A DNA stretch of 64,000 nucleotides from Roseobacter sp. GAI101. GTDB lineage: Bacteria; Pseudomonadota; Alphaproteobacteria; Rhodobacterales; Rhodobacteraceae. Positions 9,232-17,715 of this stretch are shown piece after piece. A program made the position numbers and the translations under genes. The stretch covers positions 3,572,491 to 3,636,490 of the forward strand of contig NZ_DS999213.1 in the NCBI RefSeq assembly GCF_000156335.1, given 5' to 3'. Numbering within the stretch: position 1 is the first letter of the stretch; the number at the start of each line of letters is the position of its first letter. The notes below the pieces were generated by a model. It ran no database searches. It worked only from the letters and a program-made list of their open reading frames with translations, and was not told the origin of the DNA.

Positions 9232-9914
9232 CAGGCATAACCGGAGCCGATATGGCAAAGGCCTTGGAAGCTTCAGTACGCAGATATGTTGAAGCAGGCA
9301 TTCTAGAGGGCGAAAGCTGCAACGCGGTCAGTTCAGCGGTAGCAAAGTTGCGGAAAGCTAAATCTAGCAAATCGTGGGATTATAGTGTTTCAAAAGGCGA
9401 TCCCATACGTTTTACGGAATGTGTAGATCCAAGAGACAATAGCAAGTTTCACCCACTTATTATGGTGGAGAGTATTTCGGTCGATAGCGCGGAAGACTTT
9501 CCATATCAAGAATGGGTAACCGTACTAGTACTTGAATACAAAGACCGAGATAGAGAGTGCCCAAGGTGGCACTTCGATCTCGGCAATGCAGGGCAACCTG
9601 GGCCAAGGTTGCACCTGCAGTACGGCGGCCATTTCCATGACGATCGAAAGCTTGACGCGTCATTCAAGGTTCCGCGTTGGTCCGCTTTCCCTCTTGATAC
9701 AGTTTTGCTGATGGAAGTCGTCGCCGCGAATTTCTTTGCGCAGCATTGGAATGACACGCTTCGCGATGACCGGACAATTATGAAGCATGTCAAGACCAGT
9801 GAAGGGCTGTGCTATCGTCCATTGGCAGACAGACTGATGGCATACATGAACGATCCGGCAATGGGACGAGAGGCGACCTTCTTGCGCAGTTGCTGGAATG
9901 ATACCTGGGCATAG
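9228..9914 (+). CDS. unknown protein, third gene of kinase-receiver operon
   Basis: A 228-residue protein that I cannot assign to a family. It overlaps the receiver gene by 4 bp (ATGA), so the three are made together. The centre is rich in aromatic and basic residues: CPRWHFDLGNAG, then HLQYGGHFHDD, and a hydrophobic helix LLMEVVAANFFAQHW. There is no signal peptide or clear membrane segment. Repeated His, Asp and Trp in the core could form an active site, which would make it an effector candidate for the phosphorelay. That is inference from operon position alone. Confidence 0.7.
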   Translation: MTGITGADMAKALEASVRRYVEAGILEGESCNAVSSAVAKLRKAKSSKSWDYSVSKGDPIRFTECVDPRDNSKFHPLIMVESISVDSAEDFPYQEWVTVLVLEYKDRDRECPRWHFDLGNAGQPGPRLHLQYGGHFHDDRKLDASFKVPRWSAFPLDTVLLMEVVAANFFAQHWNDTLRDDRTIMKHVKTSEGLCYRPLADRLMAYMNDPAMGREATFLRSCWNDTWA

Positions 9915-10057
9915 ACGCATTCTTAGCTGTCGCATGAGAAATACTCGCACTGGAAGATTTTAAGGAACCCCAACTTTCTTGAGATTTGTCTTGTCACTTA
10001 GCTTCCAAATAGAGTGGTCTAGAGCTAGGGTATCCGAAAAAAGGTGGGGAAGACGTC

Positions 10058-11728
10058 TTGACTGTCATGCGAACATTCGACTCCCGTCGGAAAAAAGACT
10101 TGGGCGCATTTTATACTCATCAAGGTCTGACAGATTTAATTTGCGCTTGGTCAGTACAAACTCCGGAGACTACAGTTCTAGAACCAAGTTTTGGTGGCTG
10201 TGGCTTTCTTCGATCTACGCGGGATCGCCTCGCTAAAATCGGATCTACAAGCTCCATAAGTCAAATTTACGGATGTGACATCGATACTAGAGCGTTTCTG
10301 CTTCTGTCAGACGTGTTTGAACAACCAGTAGATCTGGAACGGTATCACGAGGGTGATTTTCTAGATCAACGTTTCCCTTCAAGCTGGCCAAAAACTTTTG
10401 ACGCAGTCGTGGGCAATCCTCCATATCTCCCATATCGTAAGATTGATGTTTCTCGCAGAGAGCGTGTTCTAGATCAGCTGAAAGATCTTGGGTTGACGCT
10501 GGATCGAAGAGCAAGTCTGTGGGCCTACTTCGTTGCACTTTCTATTCCTTTCACGTCAACGGGAGGTAGGGCTGCTTGGGTTTTGCCTAGCAGTTTCCTT
10601 TACGCAAATTTTTCCGCTGCACTCCGCTCCTTTATCACTGAAAATTTCGAAGAGGTCCGAGCGTTTGAGCTGAAAGAGCGCCAATTTCTCTTAGAAGGGA
10701 CGGAAGAGAAAACAGTGGTTTTGCTATGCAAAGGCAAGCTTGAAAAGAGTCGGTTGCCTACACAGTCGGATATTTCGCTAGACCAATGTGCTGGCGTTGA
10801 AGAACTGAAAAAGGCGATCAACAGTTGGGAGTTGGGTCAGGCAAAAACTACCTCCTTATGCGGAACGTCAGTTTTTGATAGCCTTTCAGAAGGGTCGCGA
10901 CGTTTGTTTGTACGACTCCAAAAAAGTCCAGTATGTAAAAAGCTTGGTGACTTCTTAGGGGTAAGAATAGGGCTAGTCACTGGCAACAATGCGTTTTTCC
11001 TCTTGAGCGAAACTGAACGCGAAAATCTGAATTTGGATACAACTGAATTGAAAAGGATTTTGCCTAGATTTCAGTTTGCTCAAGGCATGCAATTCAGCCT
11101 TTCGGATCACGGCAGGTTGCTCGAAAATGGAGGTAAAGGATACCTTGTAAGCGAAGATGACCCGACTAACGCATCTCCTGAAATGCGGGCATATCTCGCT
11201 CAGTATTCTAAGTCAGACATCGATGGATGCTCAACGTTTAAGAAGCGCTCAATCTGGTGTCGGACTGAAGACGAAGCTGCGCCAGATGCGTTTTTTCCTG
11301 TTATGCAACATCATGGGCCCAGGTTGGTGCTCAATCAAACCAGTTTTAACTGCACGAATTCCTTGCATCGAGTATATTTTGATAGACAGCTTACGAAAAG
11401 CCAACGCCAGTTGGTCTCGCTATCTCTCCTATCAACTTTTTCACAGATTTCCGCGGAGGCGTGCGGTCGGTCATATGGGTCTGGTGCTTTAAAACATGAA
11501 CCCCGAGAAGCGGAGCAGATCGAAGTTTTGATGCCTGAAATGCATCCTAGAACTGTAAGCGCTTCATTCACTCGTGTTGATCGAATGCTTCGTGAAGGAA
11601 ACCTCGAGGAAGCTCGTCAGTTTGTAGACCAACTTATTCTTAATGGTATTGGACTAAGTAATTTGCCTTCCAATACTGCGCTTCTTCGTTCGGGCTTGGA
11701 GCATCTCCGTTTCCATAGACATCGTTGA
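10058..11728 (+). CDS. N6-adenine DNA methyltransferase (Eco57I/TaqI-like), solitary
   Basis: A 556-residue class I SAM methyltransferase. Motifs in order: X-like GAFYT near residue 17, motif I VLEPSFGGCGF near 45, acidic motif II YGCDIDTRAF near 70, and catalytic motif IV VVGNPPY near 118, typical of gamma-class adenine methylases. The C-terminal 300 residues would be the target-recognition domain (TaqI-C style). No nuclease domain (PD-ExK or HNH) is evident and no restriction gene lies beside it. Start choice is uncertain: TTG 10058 has an AAGGTGGGGA site upstream; ATG 10067 is the alternative. It follows the kinase operon after 143 bp and may have its own promoter. Low GC indicates recent transfer. 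Confidence 0.85.
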   Translation: MTVMRTFDSRRKKDLGAFYTHQGLTDLICAWSVQTPETTVLEPSFGGCGFLRSTRDRLAKIGSTSSISQIYGCDIDTRAFLLLSDVFEQPVDLERYHEGDFLDQRFPSSWPKTFDAVVGNPPYLPYRKIDVSRRERVLDQLKDLGLTLDRRASLWAYFVALSIPFTSTGGRAAWVLPSSFLYANFSAALRSFITENFEEVRAFELKERQFLLEGTEEKTVVLLCKGKLEKSRLPTQSDISLDQCAGVEELKKAINSWELGQAKTTSLCGTSVFDSLSEGSRRLFVRLQKSPVCKKLGDFLGVRIGLVTGNNAFFLLSETERENLNLDTTELKRILPRFQFAQGMQFSLSDHGRLLENGGKGYLVSEDDPTNASPEMRAYLAQYSKSDIDGCSTFKKRSIWCRTEDEAAPDAFFPVMQHHGPRLVLNQTSFNCTNSLHRVYFDRQLTKSQRQLVSLSLLSTFSQISAEACGRSYGSGALKHEPREAEQIEVLMPEMHPRTVSASFTRVDRMLREGNLEEARQFVDQLILNGIGLSNLPSNTALLRSGLEHLRFHRHR

Positions 11729-11860
11729 CTTGTCGCATTTCTCGGCAATAGGTTTGGTCAACTATTAATTGCATTATTTTTCGCGTCTTGGATTATTTTG
11801 ACAGGGAAGTGCTTGTGAAAATACGGGACTGGGTATCTCCAGCCATCTAAAGATCCATAG

Positions 11861-12343
11861 TCATAATTTGGATGCCCGCGCGTTGTTTGCAGCCCGGGCT
11901 CGCAGCTTCTGCCGTTCTGCACCTGCATAGAGCTGCACCATACGGTGGGTTTTGTGCCCGGTGATAGCCATAATCAGATCGTCGTCCAACCCAACGCGGG
12001 CCAGCTCGGCCGTCGCAGTGTAGCGCAGGGAGTGGATATCGTATGCTTCAGCGCCGATCTGCCGTCTCAGCTTCATCATGCCGTCGGCCGCGCCGCGATA
12101 CGACCAAGGGCCTGTTTCGGCCTGGTTGGTCAAAATGAATACCGAGCTGCGCTGGGCGCTTGCCAAGGCCTGCAGTAGCATCTGAGGCGCTGGGATCCAC
12201 AGATTGGCTTTGGTCTTGCCCTGGCGGACGCTTATGGCCTCTCCGTCGAAGTCTGACCACCTCATCTTCAGCACATCGCCGATCCGCTGGCCGGTCCCTA
12301 GCAGGAGCTCAAACAGCAGGCGGGTACGTGGTGCTGCGTTCTC
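11861..12343 (-). pseudogene. tyrosine integrase, C-terminal catalytic part, cut by IS21
   Basis: Reading leftward from the IS edge gives ENAAPRTRLLFELLL, GTGQRIGDVLKMRW (catalytic Arg), KTKANLWIP (Lys), HSLRYTATAEL (His-x-x-Arg), ITGHKT (His) and VQLYAG (nucleophile Tyr). All active-site positions of a phage-type tyrosine recombinase remain, but the N-terminal arm-binding and core-binding regions are missing at 12343, where an IS21 end begins. The lost half is not found on the other side of the IS, so adjacent DNA was deleted. This was presumably the enzyme that used the tRNA-Cys att site. Confidence 0.88.
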
Positions 12344-12653
12344 TGTGATCGGCGGAGCAATACTCGACCACGGTAGCGGCGGCGTAGTGCGGTCGCGGGC
12401 GGCTTAAAAGTCGGCCACTTTGGCCCTTTCATTTGATGGGAGGGTTTGGGGATATTCACTGTGGAATTATATTTGAAGGTGCGTCGCGCCCATTTTCAGG
12501 ATGGGTTGAGCGGGCGGCAGATAGCTCGGGATTTTGGGATCAGCCGGGACAGTGTTGCGAAGATGTTGGCGCATTCTGAGCCGCCTGGATACCGGCGGAC
12601 GGCGGCGATTAAACGCCCGAAGTTGGATGCATATATCGATCAGATTGATCGGT
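12344..12653 (+). mobile_element. IS21-family fragment (istA-side end), older copy
   Basis: 310 bp that are the exact reverse complement of 14844-15153. It begins with the IS terminus TGTGATCGGCGG and contains the first about 70 codons of istA (from 12446), stopping inside the gene where a second copy is inserted in opposite orientation. The open frame at 12446-12670 is therefore a truncated istA, not an independent gene. Confidence 0.9.
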
Positions 12654-12790
12654 TGTCAACGGCGGCGTAACAACCTGCCATTGGGGCGGAGCAAAAGTCG
12701 GCCACTTGGTTACGCGCCTTGGGGCGTGATGCCATTAAGTAGCAAGCACGTTCCATGGCGCGTTGGCCGTCAGGCCAACCTGATGATGTG

Positions 12791-13549
12791 TTAAGTTTTG
12801 GTACGCTTTGATTTGCTCTGATTGAGCCTGTAGCTTTCACCATTCATTTCCAGAATGTTCACGTGGTGTGTCAGCCGATCCAGTAATGCGCCGGTCAGTC
12901 GTTCTGTGCCGAAGGTTTCTGTCCACTCTTCGAACGGCAGGTTGCTGGTGATGAGTGTTGATCCACGCTCGTAGCGTTGCGAGATCAGTTCGAACAGCAG
13001 TTCAGCGCCTGTTTTACTGAGCGGCACAAAACCCAGTTCATCGATGATCAACAGGCTGACCTTAGCGAGCTGGCGTTGCAATCGCAGCAGCCGTTTCTCG
13101 TCTCGCGCTTCCATCAACTCGTTCACCAGTGAGGCCGCCGTGACAAAAGCGACAGGCATGCCCTTTTGGCAGGCGGCCAGGCCCAACCCGAGGGCGATGT
13201 GGGTCTTTCCAGTGCCAGATGGGCCAAGTGCGATGACATTCTCCCGCCGTTCGACCCAATCACACCGCGCCAGATCCAAGACCATCATCTTGTTCAACGA
13301 CGGGATTGCCTTGAAGTCGAAACTGTCCAGGCTTTTGACGGCTGGGAACTTGGCCGATTTGATCCTGCGCTCGACCATGCGGCGTTCGCGGTCGATCAGT
13401 TCAAGCTCGGTCAGCCGGGCCAAATAACGGACATGATCCACGCCCTGCGCGGCACAGATGCGCGCGAGCTTGTCGTGTTCACGCTGGAAGGTCGGTAAGC
13501 GCAGGGTTTTGAGATGGTTGGCCAAGAGCAGTTCTGGTGCATCGGTCAT
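12791..13549 (-). CDS. istB: IS21 helper ATPase IstB
   Basis: A 252-residue AAA+ ATPase that assists the IstA transposase by remodelling target DNA. Walker A is GPSGTGKTH near residue 106, Walker B is LLIIDELGF near 168, and the C-terminal segment has SNLPFEEWTETFGTERLTGALLDRLTHH with the arginine-finger region of the DnaC/IstB family. Length is standard. It overlaps istA by 4 bp. No disruption is visible, so it is probably functional. Confidence 0.95.
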   Translation of the reverse strand: MTDAPELLLANHLKTLRLPTFQREHDKLARICAAQGVDHVRYLARLTELELIDRERRMVERRIKSAKFPAVKSLDSFDFKAIPSLNKMMVLDLARCDWVERRENVIALGPSGTGKTHIALGLGLAACQKGMPVAFVTAASLVNELMEARDEKRLLRLQRQLAKVSLLIIDELGFVPLSKTGAELLFELISQRYERGSTLITSNLPFEEWTETFGTERLTGALLDRLTHHVNILEMNGESYRLNQSKSKRTKT

Positions 13550-15051
13550 GCGCCACCTCCATCCAGCAGGCTCATGTAGGATGCGGCTGATGTCGTCGCG
13601 ACATGCGTTCTGGGCAGAAACGGATAGAGATCCAAATCCAACCGAGGCTGCCTGCGTTCAACGCGGCATAGCACAAGGTGTTTGATGGCATCAAAGCTGA
13701 TGGCTCCCATTTGAAGCGCATCTTTGACTGCATTGTGCAGCACCTCCATCTCAAAGCGTTCCAGCAGACGGAGGACCTGCACGTACTCGCGCTTCCCAGC
13801 CTTGCCCTGCCGCGCTTCCAACAACCGTTGCAACGTTGAAAATGCATCAGGTAGGTTCCAGTTTTGCAACGGAGCTGCCTGATCAAAGGCCATGATCTTA
13901 CGCTCAATCAGTCGTAGATAATGCACAGGGTCAAAGGTGATATCGTCTTTGTCGTATGACCTGACATGCTGCGCAATCACCTCAGCAGCGCAGCCAATAA
14001 CGACCCGATCCACAAATCCCTTTATCCAGACCTCACGGTGACCAAAGGCCACCGGCACTGAGTAATCATTGCCGCGATAGCGCACCACGGATGTCGATGT
14101 GACCTGGCCACTGCGCAGGTCGCAAGCTTCAAACGGCGCATCTGGCAAGCCCTGCATCGCAGCCAGATCAGCCTGCAATCGTTCACCGATGCTGATCTTA
14201 TAGCCGCGCAAGATGTCTGCTTGCCGTTTGCAGCACTGTTCTTCGAGGTAATCGTTGAACGCTGCCCAACTCGCAAAGCGGGGCATTGGTACCATGAAGT
14301 TACGACGAGAATAGCCGACGAGACCTTCGACTTTACCTTTATCGTTCCCCTTTCCGGGGCGACCGTATCGGTCTCGGACCACGTAATGCGACAGCATCGC
14401 GCTGAACCGCTGTGTTCTCTGACGTTCGCCATTCGGCATGATCTTTGCAACCAAGCAACGGTCATTGTCGTAGAGCACCGACTGTGGCACCGCTCCAAAG
14501 AACGCAAACGCGTGAACATGCCCATCCAACCAAGCCTCGGTGTTCGCGGCAGGATAGGCACGGACATAACAGGCATCACTATGCGGCAGATCCAGCGCGA
14601 AGAAATAGGCTTTCTGCTCAATGCCACCAATCACAACCAACGCTTCGCCAAAGTCGGCCTGCGCATGTCCGGGCGGATGGCTCAACGGCACGAACATCTC
14701 ACGCGAACCGCGCTTCTTGTTGCGCACATAATCTTTGACGATGGTGTACCCGCCGTTGAAGCCGCATTCATCACGGAGCCGTTCAAAAATGCGCTTGGAT
14801 GTGTGTCGCTGCTTACGAGGGCGCATCTTGTCTTCCGCCAACCACCGATCAATCTGATCGATATATGCATCCAACTTCGGGCGTTTAATCGCCGCCGTCC
14901 GCCGGTATCCAGGCGGCTCAGAATGCGCCAACATCTTCGCAACACTGTCCCGGCTGATCCCAAAATCCCGAGCTATCTGCCGCCCGCTCAACCCATCCTG
15001 AAAATGGGCGCGACGCACCTTCAAATATAATTCCACAGTGAATATCCCCAA
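13546..15051 (-). CDS. istA: IS21 transposase IstA
   Basis: A 501-residue DDE transposase. The N-terminus has a helix-turn-helix (LSGRQIARDFGISRDSVAKML, near 20-40). The catalytic core has HAQADFGEALV (first Asp), LYDNDRCLV (second Asp) and KGNDKGKVEGLVGYSRR (Glu). The C-terminus is the beta-barrel and tail region of IS21 transposases. It appears intact and is followed by istB. A second, truncated copy of its first 70 codons lies inverted at 12446-12653. Confidence 0.95.
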   Translation of the reverse strand: MGIFTVELYLKVRRAHFQDGLSGRQIARDFGISRDSVAKMLAHSEPPGYRRTAAIKRPKLDAYIDQIDRWLAEDKMRPRKQRHTSKRIFERLRDECGFNGGYTIVKDYVRNKKRGSREMFVPLSHPPGHAQADFGEALVVIGGIEQKAYFFALDLPHSDACYVRAYPAANTEAWLDGHVHAFAFFGAVPQSVLYDNDRCLVAKIMPNGERQRTQRFSAMLSHYVVRDRYGRPGKGNDKGKVEGLVGYSRRNFMVPMPRFASWAAFNDYLEEQCCKRQADILRGYKISIGERLQADLAAMQGLPDAPFEACDLRSGQVTSTSVVRYRGNDYSVPVAFGHREVWIKGFVDRVVIGCAAEVIAQHVRSYDKDDITFDPVHYLRLIERKIMAFDQAAPLQNWNLPDAFSTLQRLLEARQGKAGKREYVQVLRLLERFEMEVLHNAVKDALQMGAISFDAIKHLVLCRVERRQPRLDLDLYPFLPRTHVATTSAASYMSLLDGGGA

Positions 15052-15153
15052 ACCCTCCCATCAAATGAAAGGGCCAAAGTGGCCGACTTTTAAGCCGCCC
15101 GCGACCGCACTACGCCGCCGCTACCGTGGTCGAGTATTGCTCCGCCGATCACA

Positions 15154-15395
15154 ATAACGAGCGCCTCGGGGTCGCGTGGGGTGCTGCCGTTGTCCTGGCT
15201 GTTGAGCCAGACGATTTTGCGCCGCAGGCGGATCAGTTTGATATTTGGCGTGTCGAATGGGCCCATTCGGCCGATATCGGTCCGAGCTTCTTTGTCGATG
15301 ATGGGCTGACGCCGACGCAGGTGCTCAGTTCCTGGTCACCGGATATCGGGCTTGCGTATGAGGACGACTATGTCGCGGAGGCTGGCGATGTCTGA
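15154..15395 (+). pseudogene. 5'-truncated phage tail-region gene
   Basis: An open frame that continues out of the IS right end. Only the 80 residues after 15153 (from NERLGVAWGAAVVLAVEPDD) are native; the GTG at 15126 lies inside the IS terminus. It ends just past the start of the baseplate V gene, as expected for a phage gene upstream of V. I cannot assign it to a named P2 protein. Whether the fragment is translated from an IS-borne start is unknown. Confidence 0.6.
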
Positions 15396-15777
15396 GTTCG
15401 CACTGTCGCAGTTGATGCAGGCCGTTGAGCGGCTGATCATGGTCGCTACGGTTACTGCGCGCGACGGCGATCGGGCCAAGGTCAAATGGGCCGATGGGGC
15501 CGAGAGCGATTGGCTGAAGATTGCACAGCTCGGGTCGGCAGAGCTAAAGTTCTGGATCCCGCCATCAGTCGGCACTCAGGTGGTGGTGCTGTCGCCTGGT
15601 GGCAACACAGCGCATGGCATCATTTATCCTGGTCCGTTCGCGGGCGGTGTGCCCGCTGGCAACTTCGCGGGCACGATCACGGGGGACGGTGATGTCGTTT
15701 GTTCGGGGATCAGCCTGGTTTCGCATGTGCATGGTGGCATCCAGCCTGGTCCTGGCGACACCGGTGCACCGAAGTAG
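15388..15777 (+). CDS. phage baseplate assembly protein V (tail spike)
   Basis: A 129-residue homologue of P2 gpV, the central puncturing spike under the tail tube. It has the N-terminal OB-like fold (MVATVTARDGDRAKVKWADGAESDWLKIAQLG) and a C-terminal HVHGGIQPGPGDTGAPK segment of the kind found at the beta-helix tip. ATG 15388 is selected over upstream codons because MSEFALSQLMQAVERL matches the family start. It overlaps the truncated gene before it and precedes W after a 54-bp gap that contains a repeated 18-bp motif. Confidence 0.85.
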   Translation: MSEFALSQLMQAVERLIMVATVTARDGDRAKVKWADGAESDWLKIAQLGSAELKFWIPPSVGTQVVVLSPGGNTAHGIIYPGPFAGGVPAGNFAGTITGDGDVVCSGISLVSHVHGGIQPGPGDTGAPK

Positions 15778-15783
15778 GCCAGT

Positions 15784-15801
15784 GGGGAACCGCCAGAGGA
15801 T
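15784..15801 (+). repeat. intergenic motif copy 1 (GGGGAACCGCCAGAGGAT)
   Basis: Identical to 20773-20790 and near-identical to 27369-27384. It lies 6 bp after the V stop and about 30 bp before the W start. It could be a phage late-promoter activator site or another regulatory element; function unknown. Confidence 0.6.
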
Positions 15802-15831
15802 CGGGGCGGGCGTCCTGTCCAATGTGGGCGC

Positions 15832-16170
15832 ATGTATGGGATCAGCGCACTCACCGGCCGGAAACTAGGCGGCATCGACCACCTTCGGCAGTCCATCAGG
15901 GACATTCTCACCACGCCAGTTGGGTCGCGGGTGATGCGGCGCGATTATGGTTCGCGCCTGTTTGATTTGATCGATGCGCCCTATTCGTCTGCGACCAAGC
16001 TGGCGATCATCGCGGCCACGGTCGAGGCGTTGATGACCTGGGAGCCGCGCATCGATGTGGACACGGTCACCCTGCGCACCTTCGAGCCTGGGAAAATCAT
16101 CATCGATCTGAGCGGCCGGTATCTGCCCGACGGCCGTGAGGTCACGATTGCGGGGATCGAGGTCGGATGA
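15832..16170 (+). CDS. phage baseplate wedge protein W (gp25-like)
   Basis: A 112-residue gp25/GpW-type wedge protein, a lysozyme-like fold that is a structural part of all contractile-tail baseplates. The segment LRQSIRDILTTPVGSRVMRRDYGSRLFDLID near 21-51 is the conserved family core containing the EPR-like motif region; WEPRIDV follows near 80. It overlaps gene J by 4 bp (ATGA). Confidence 0.92.
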   Translation: MYGISALTGRKLGGIDHLRQSIRDILTTPVGSRVMRRDYGSRLFDLIDAPYSSATKLAIIAATVEALMTWEPRIDVDTVTLRTFEPGKIIIDLSGRYLPDGREVTIAGIEVG

Positions 16171-17069
16171 GCGCGTTTACGGCAATTAACCTCGATCGCC
16201 TACCTGCTCCGGCGATCATTGATCGCAAGGACTTTGAGACTATTTTGGCGGAGGTCAAAGCCTGGCTTGTCGATCGGGATCCGGACCTTGGGCCCATCGT
16301 CGGTTTGGAAAGCGAGCCGATCACAAAGGTGCTTCAGGCGTGGGCGTACCGCGAGCTTCTTTTGCGCGCCGAAATTGATGATGCTGGCCGTGGCAACATG
16401 CTGGCATTTGCGGCTGGCGCGCAGCTGGATCAATTGGCGGCGTTTTACGGTGTTCAGCGGGCAGTGATCCAGGAGGCCGATCCGGTCGCAGTTCCTCCTG
16501 TGCCTGAAGTGCTTGAGGACGATGTGCGTTTTCGCTCGCGGGTTCAGTTGGCACTCGAGGGTTTCACCACGGCCGGGCCGCGCGGATCATATGTATTCTG
16601 GGGGCTGTCAGCGTCTCCGCAGGTCAAGGACATCAGCGTTGAATCGCCAGCGCCAGGTCAAGTCGTCGTCACCGTTCTGTCCGAGGTAGGAAATGGGGGA
16701 GGTGATCCGGCTTTGGTTCAGCTGGTTGCTGACGCCTTGAATGATGAGGATATCCGGCCGTTGACCGATCAAGTGCTTGTCCAAGCGGCCACCATCGTGA
16801 CGTATCAGCTTGATGCCGTTTTGACCCTGTATGACGGCCCTGACGGGGAAATCGTGCGCGCGGCCGCGCTCGCTTCGGTTACTGCGTTTGTAGAGGATCA
16901 GCATCGCCTGGGGCACGATATCAGCATTTCTGGATTGCATGCCGCCTTGCATTTGCCCGGCGTTCAGAAAGTGTCTTTGGTCAGCCCTCTCGCCGACTTG
17001 GTTGTTGATGGATCGGAGGCTGCCTACTGCGGCTCGGTTTCCGTAAATGTCGGAGGGCGTGATGTCTGA
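16167..17069 (+). CDS. phage baseplate protein J
   Basis: A 300-residue homologue of P2 gpJ / Mu gp47 (baseplate wedge, outer ring). The sequence has the J-family features: N-terminal LEPIVGLESEPITKVLQAWAYRELLLRAEIDDA-like helix, and AAFYGVQR with a following acidic region, then RSRVQLALEGFTTAGPRGSYVFWGLS, and the C-terminal GHDISISGLHAALHLPGVQKVSL. It sits between W and I exactly as in P2, with overlaps on both sides, so it should be expressed with them. Confidence 0.92.
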   Translation: MSAFTAINLDRLPAPAIIDRKDFETILAEVKAWLVDRDPDLGPIVGLESEPITKVLQAWAYRELLLRAEIDDAGRGNMLAFAAGAQLDQLAAFYGVQRAVIQEADPVAVPPVPEVLEDDVRFRSRVQLALEGFTTAGPRGSYVFWGLSASPQVKDISVESPAPGQVVVTVLSEVGNGGGDPALVQLVADALNDEDIRPLTDQVLVQAATIVTYQLDAVLTLYDGPDGEIVRAAALASVTAFVEDQHRLGHDISISGLHAALHLPGVQKVSLVSPLADLVVDGSEAAYCGSVSVNVGGRDV

Positions 17070-17715
17070 TCTGCTCACAGTTTTGCCGCCAAGCGCACAA
17101 CAGATCGAGCGTGATCTCGAGCAGCTGTCTGGGCGTTTGCGCGGCTTCGGTGATCCAATTGCCGCGCTTTGGAATGCATCTGTTTGTCCAGAGCATCTGT
17201 TGTCGTATCTGGCCTGGGCATTCTCCATCGAGATTTGGGACAGCGCTTGGCCGGTAGAGCAGAAGCGCCGGATCCTCATTGATGCCGTTCAGGTGCACCG
17301 AGTGAAGGGCACCGTCGGGTCTGTGCGCCGCGCCTTGGCCGGGATCGGTGTGCCACCCGTGATTTCTGAGTGGTTCGATTATGGTGGCGAGCCGCACACT
17401 TTTCGGATCGATTTCTCGAGCACGGATGTGTTTGCGGCAGGGTTGGCAATTGATCCCAGAACGCTTGAAATCATCACGTCAATCCTCGTGAACCTTAAGC
17501 CGCAGCGCTCTCATTTCGCGGTGCGCATCGGCGAGGATTTCGGGACGGAAGTCTATATGCGGGCCAGCGCGAGAGGGCGATTGGTTTCTGAAATCGGGCA
17601 CGATCCGGTCCCTCGGACCCGTGCCTCTGACAGTTCGTTTCATCTGCGCAGCGGTGCCCGACAGCGTCAGTTGAGTGTTTTGACCCATGACGTTCAAAGA
17701 AGGGATGCGGCCTGA
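17062..17715 (+). CDS. phage tail protein I
   Basis: A 217-residue P2 gpI homologue, part of the baseplate wedge that carries the fibres. Family features are LLPPSAQQIERDLEQL near the start, CPEHLLSYLAWAFSIEIWDSAW near 45-66 and the helix VHRVKGTVGSVRRALAGIG. The ATG at 17062 overlaps the J stop by 8 bp and is preferred over the upstream GTG at 17047. Its stop overlaps the fibre gene start (TGATG). Confidence 0.9.
   Translation: MSDLLTVLPPSAQQIERDLEQLSGRLRGFGDPIAALWNASVCPEHLLSYLAWAFSIEIWDSAWPVEQKRRILIDAVQVHRVKGTVGSVRRALAGIGVPPVISEWFDYGGEPHTFRIDFSSTDVFAAGLAIDPRTLEIITSILVNLKPQRSHFAVRIGEDFGTEVYMRASARGRLVSEIGHDPVPRTRASDSSFHLRSGARQRQLSVLTHDVQRRDAA

Larger units (their letters stand above)
12654..15153 (-). 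mobile_element. complete IS21-family insertion sequence, 2.5 kb
   Basis: The element starts TGTCAACGGCGG at 12654 and its other end reads TGTGATCGGCGG on the minus strand from 15153. Both have TG...CA tips and share inner repeats such as GGCGGAGC and AAAAGTCGGCCACTT. It carries istA and istB on the minus strand, in the usual order with a 4-bp overlap. Length is about 2500 bp, normal for IS21. No target duplication is seen (12340s TCTC against ATAA after 15153), which fits a rearrangement after insertion. Confidence 0.9.

Noticed and set aside
12446-12670. Independent small HTH protein
   Set aside because: Its first about 70 codons are identical to istA; it is the cut end of a second IS21 copy.
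15126-15153. GTG at 15126 as the true start of the first tail-region gene
   Set aside because: It lies inside the IS21 terminus; native sequence starts only after 15153.
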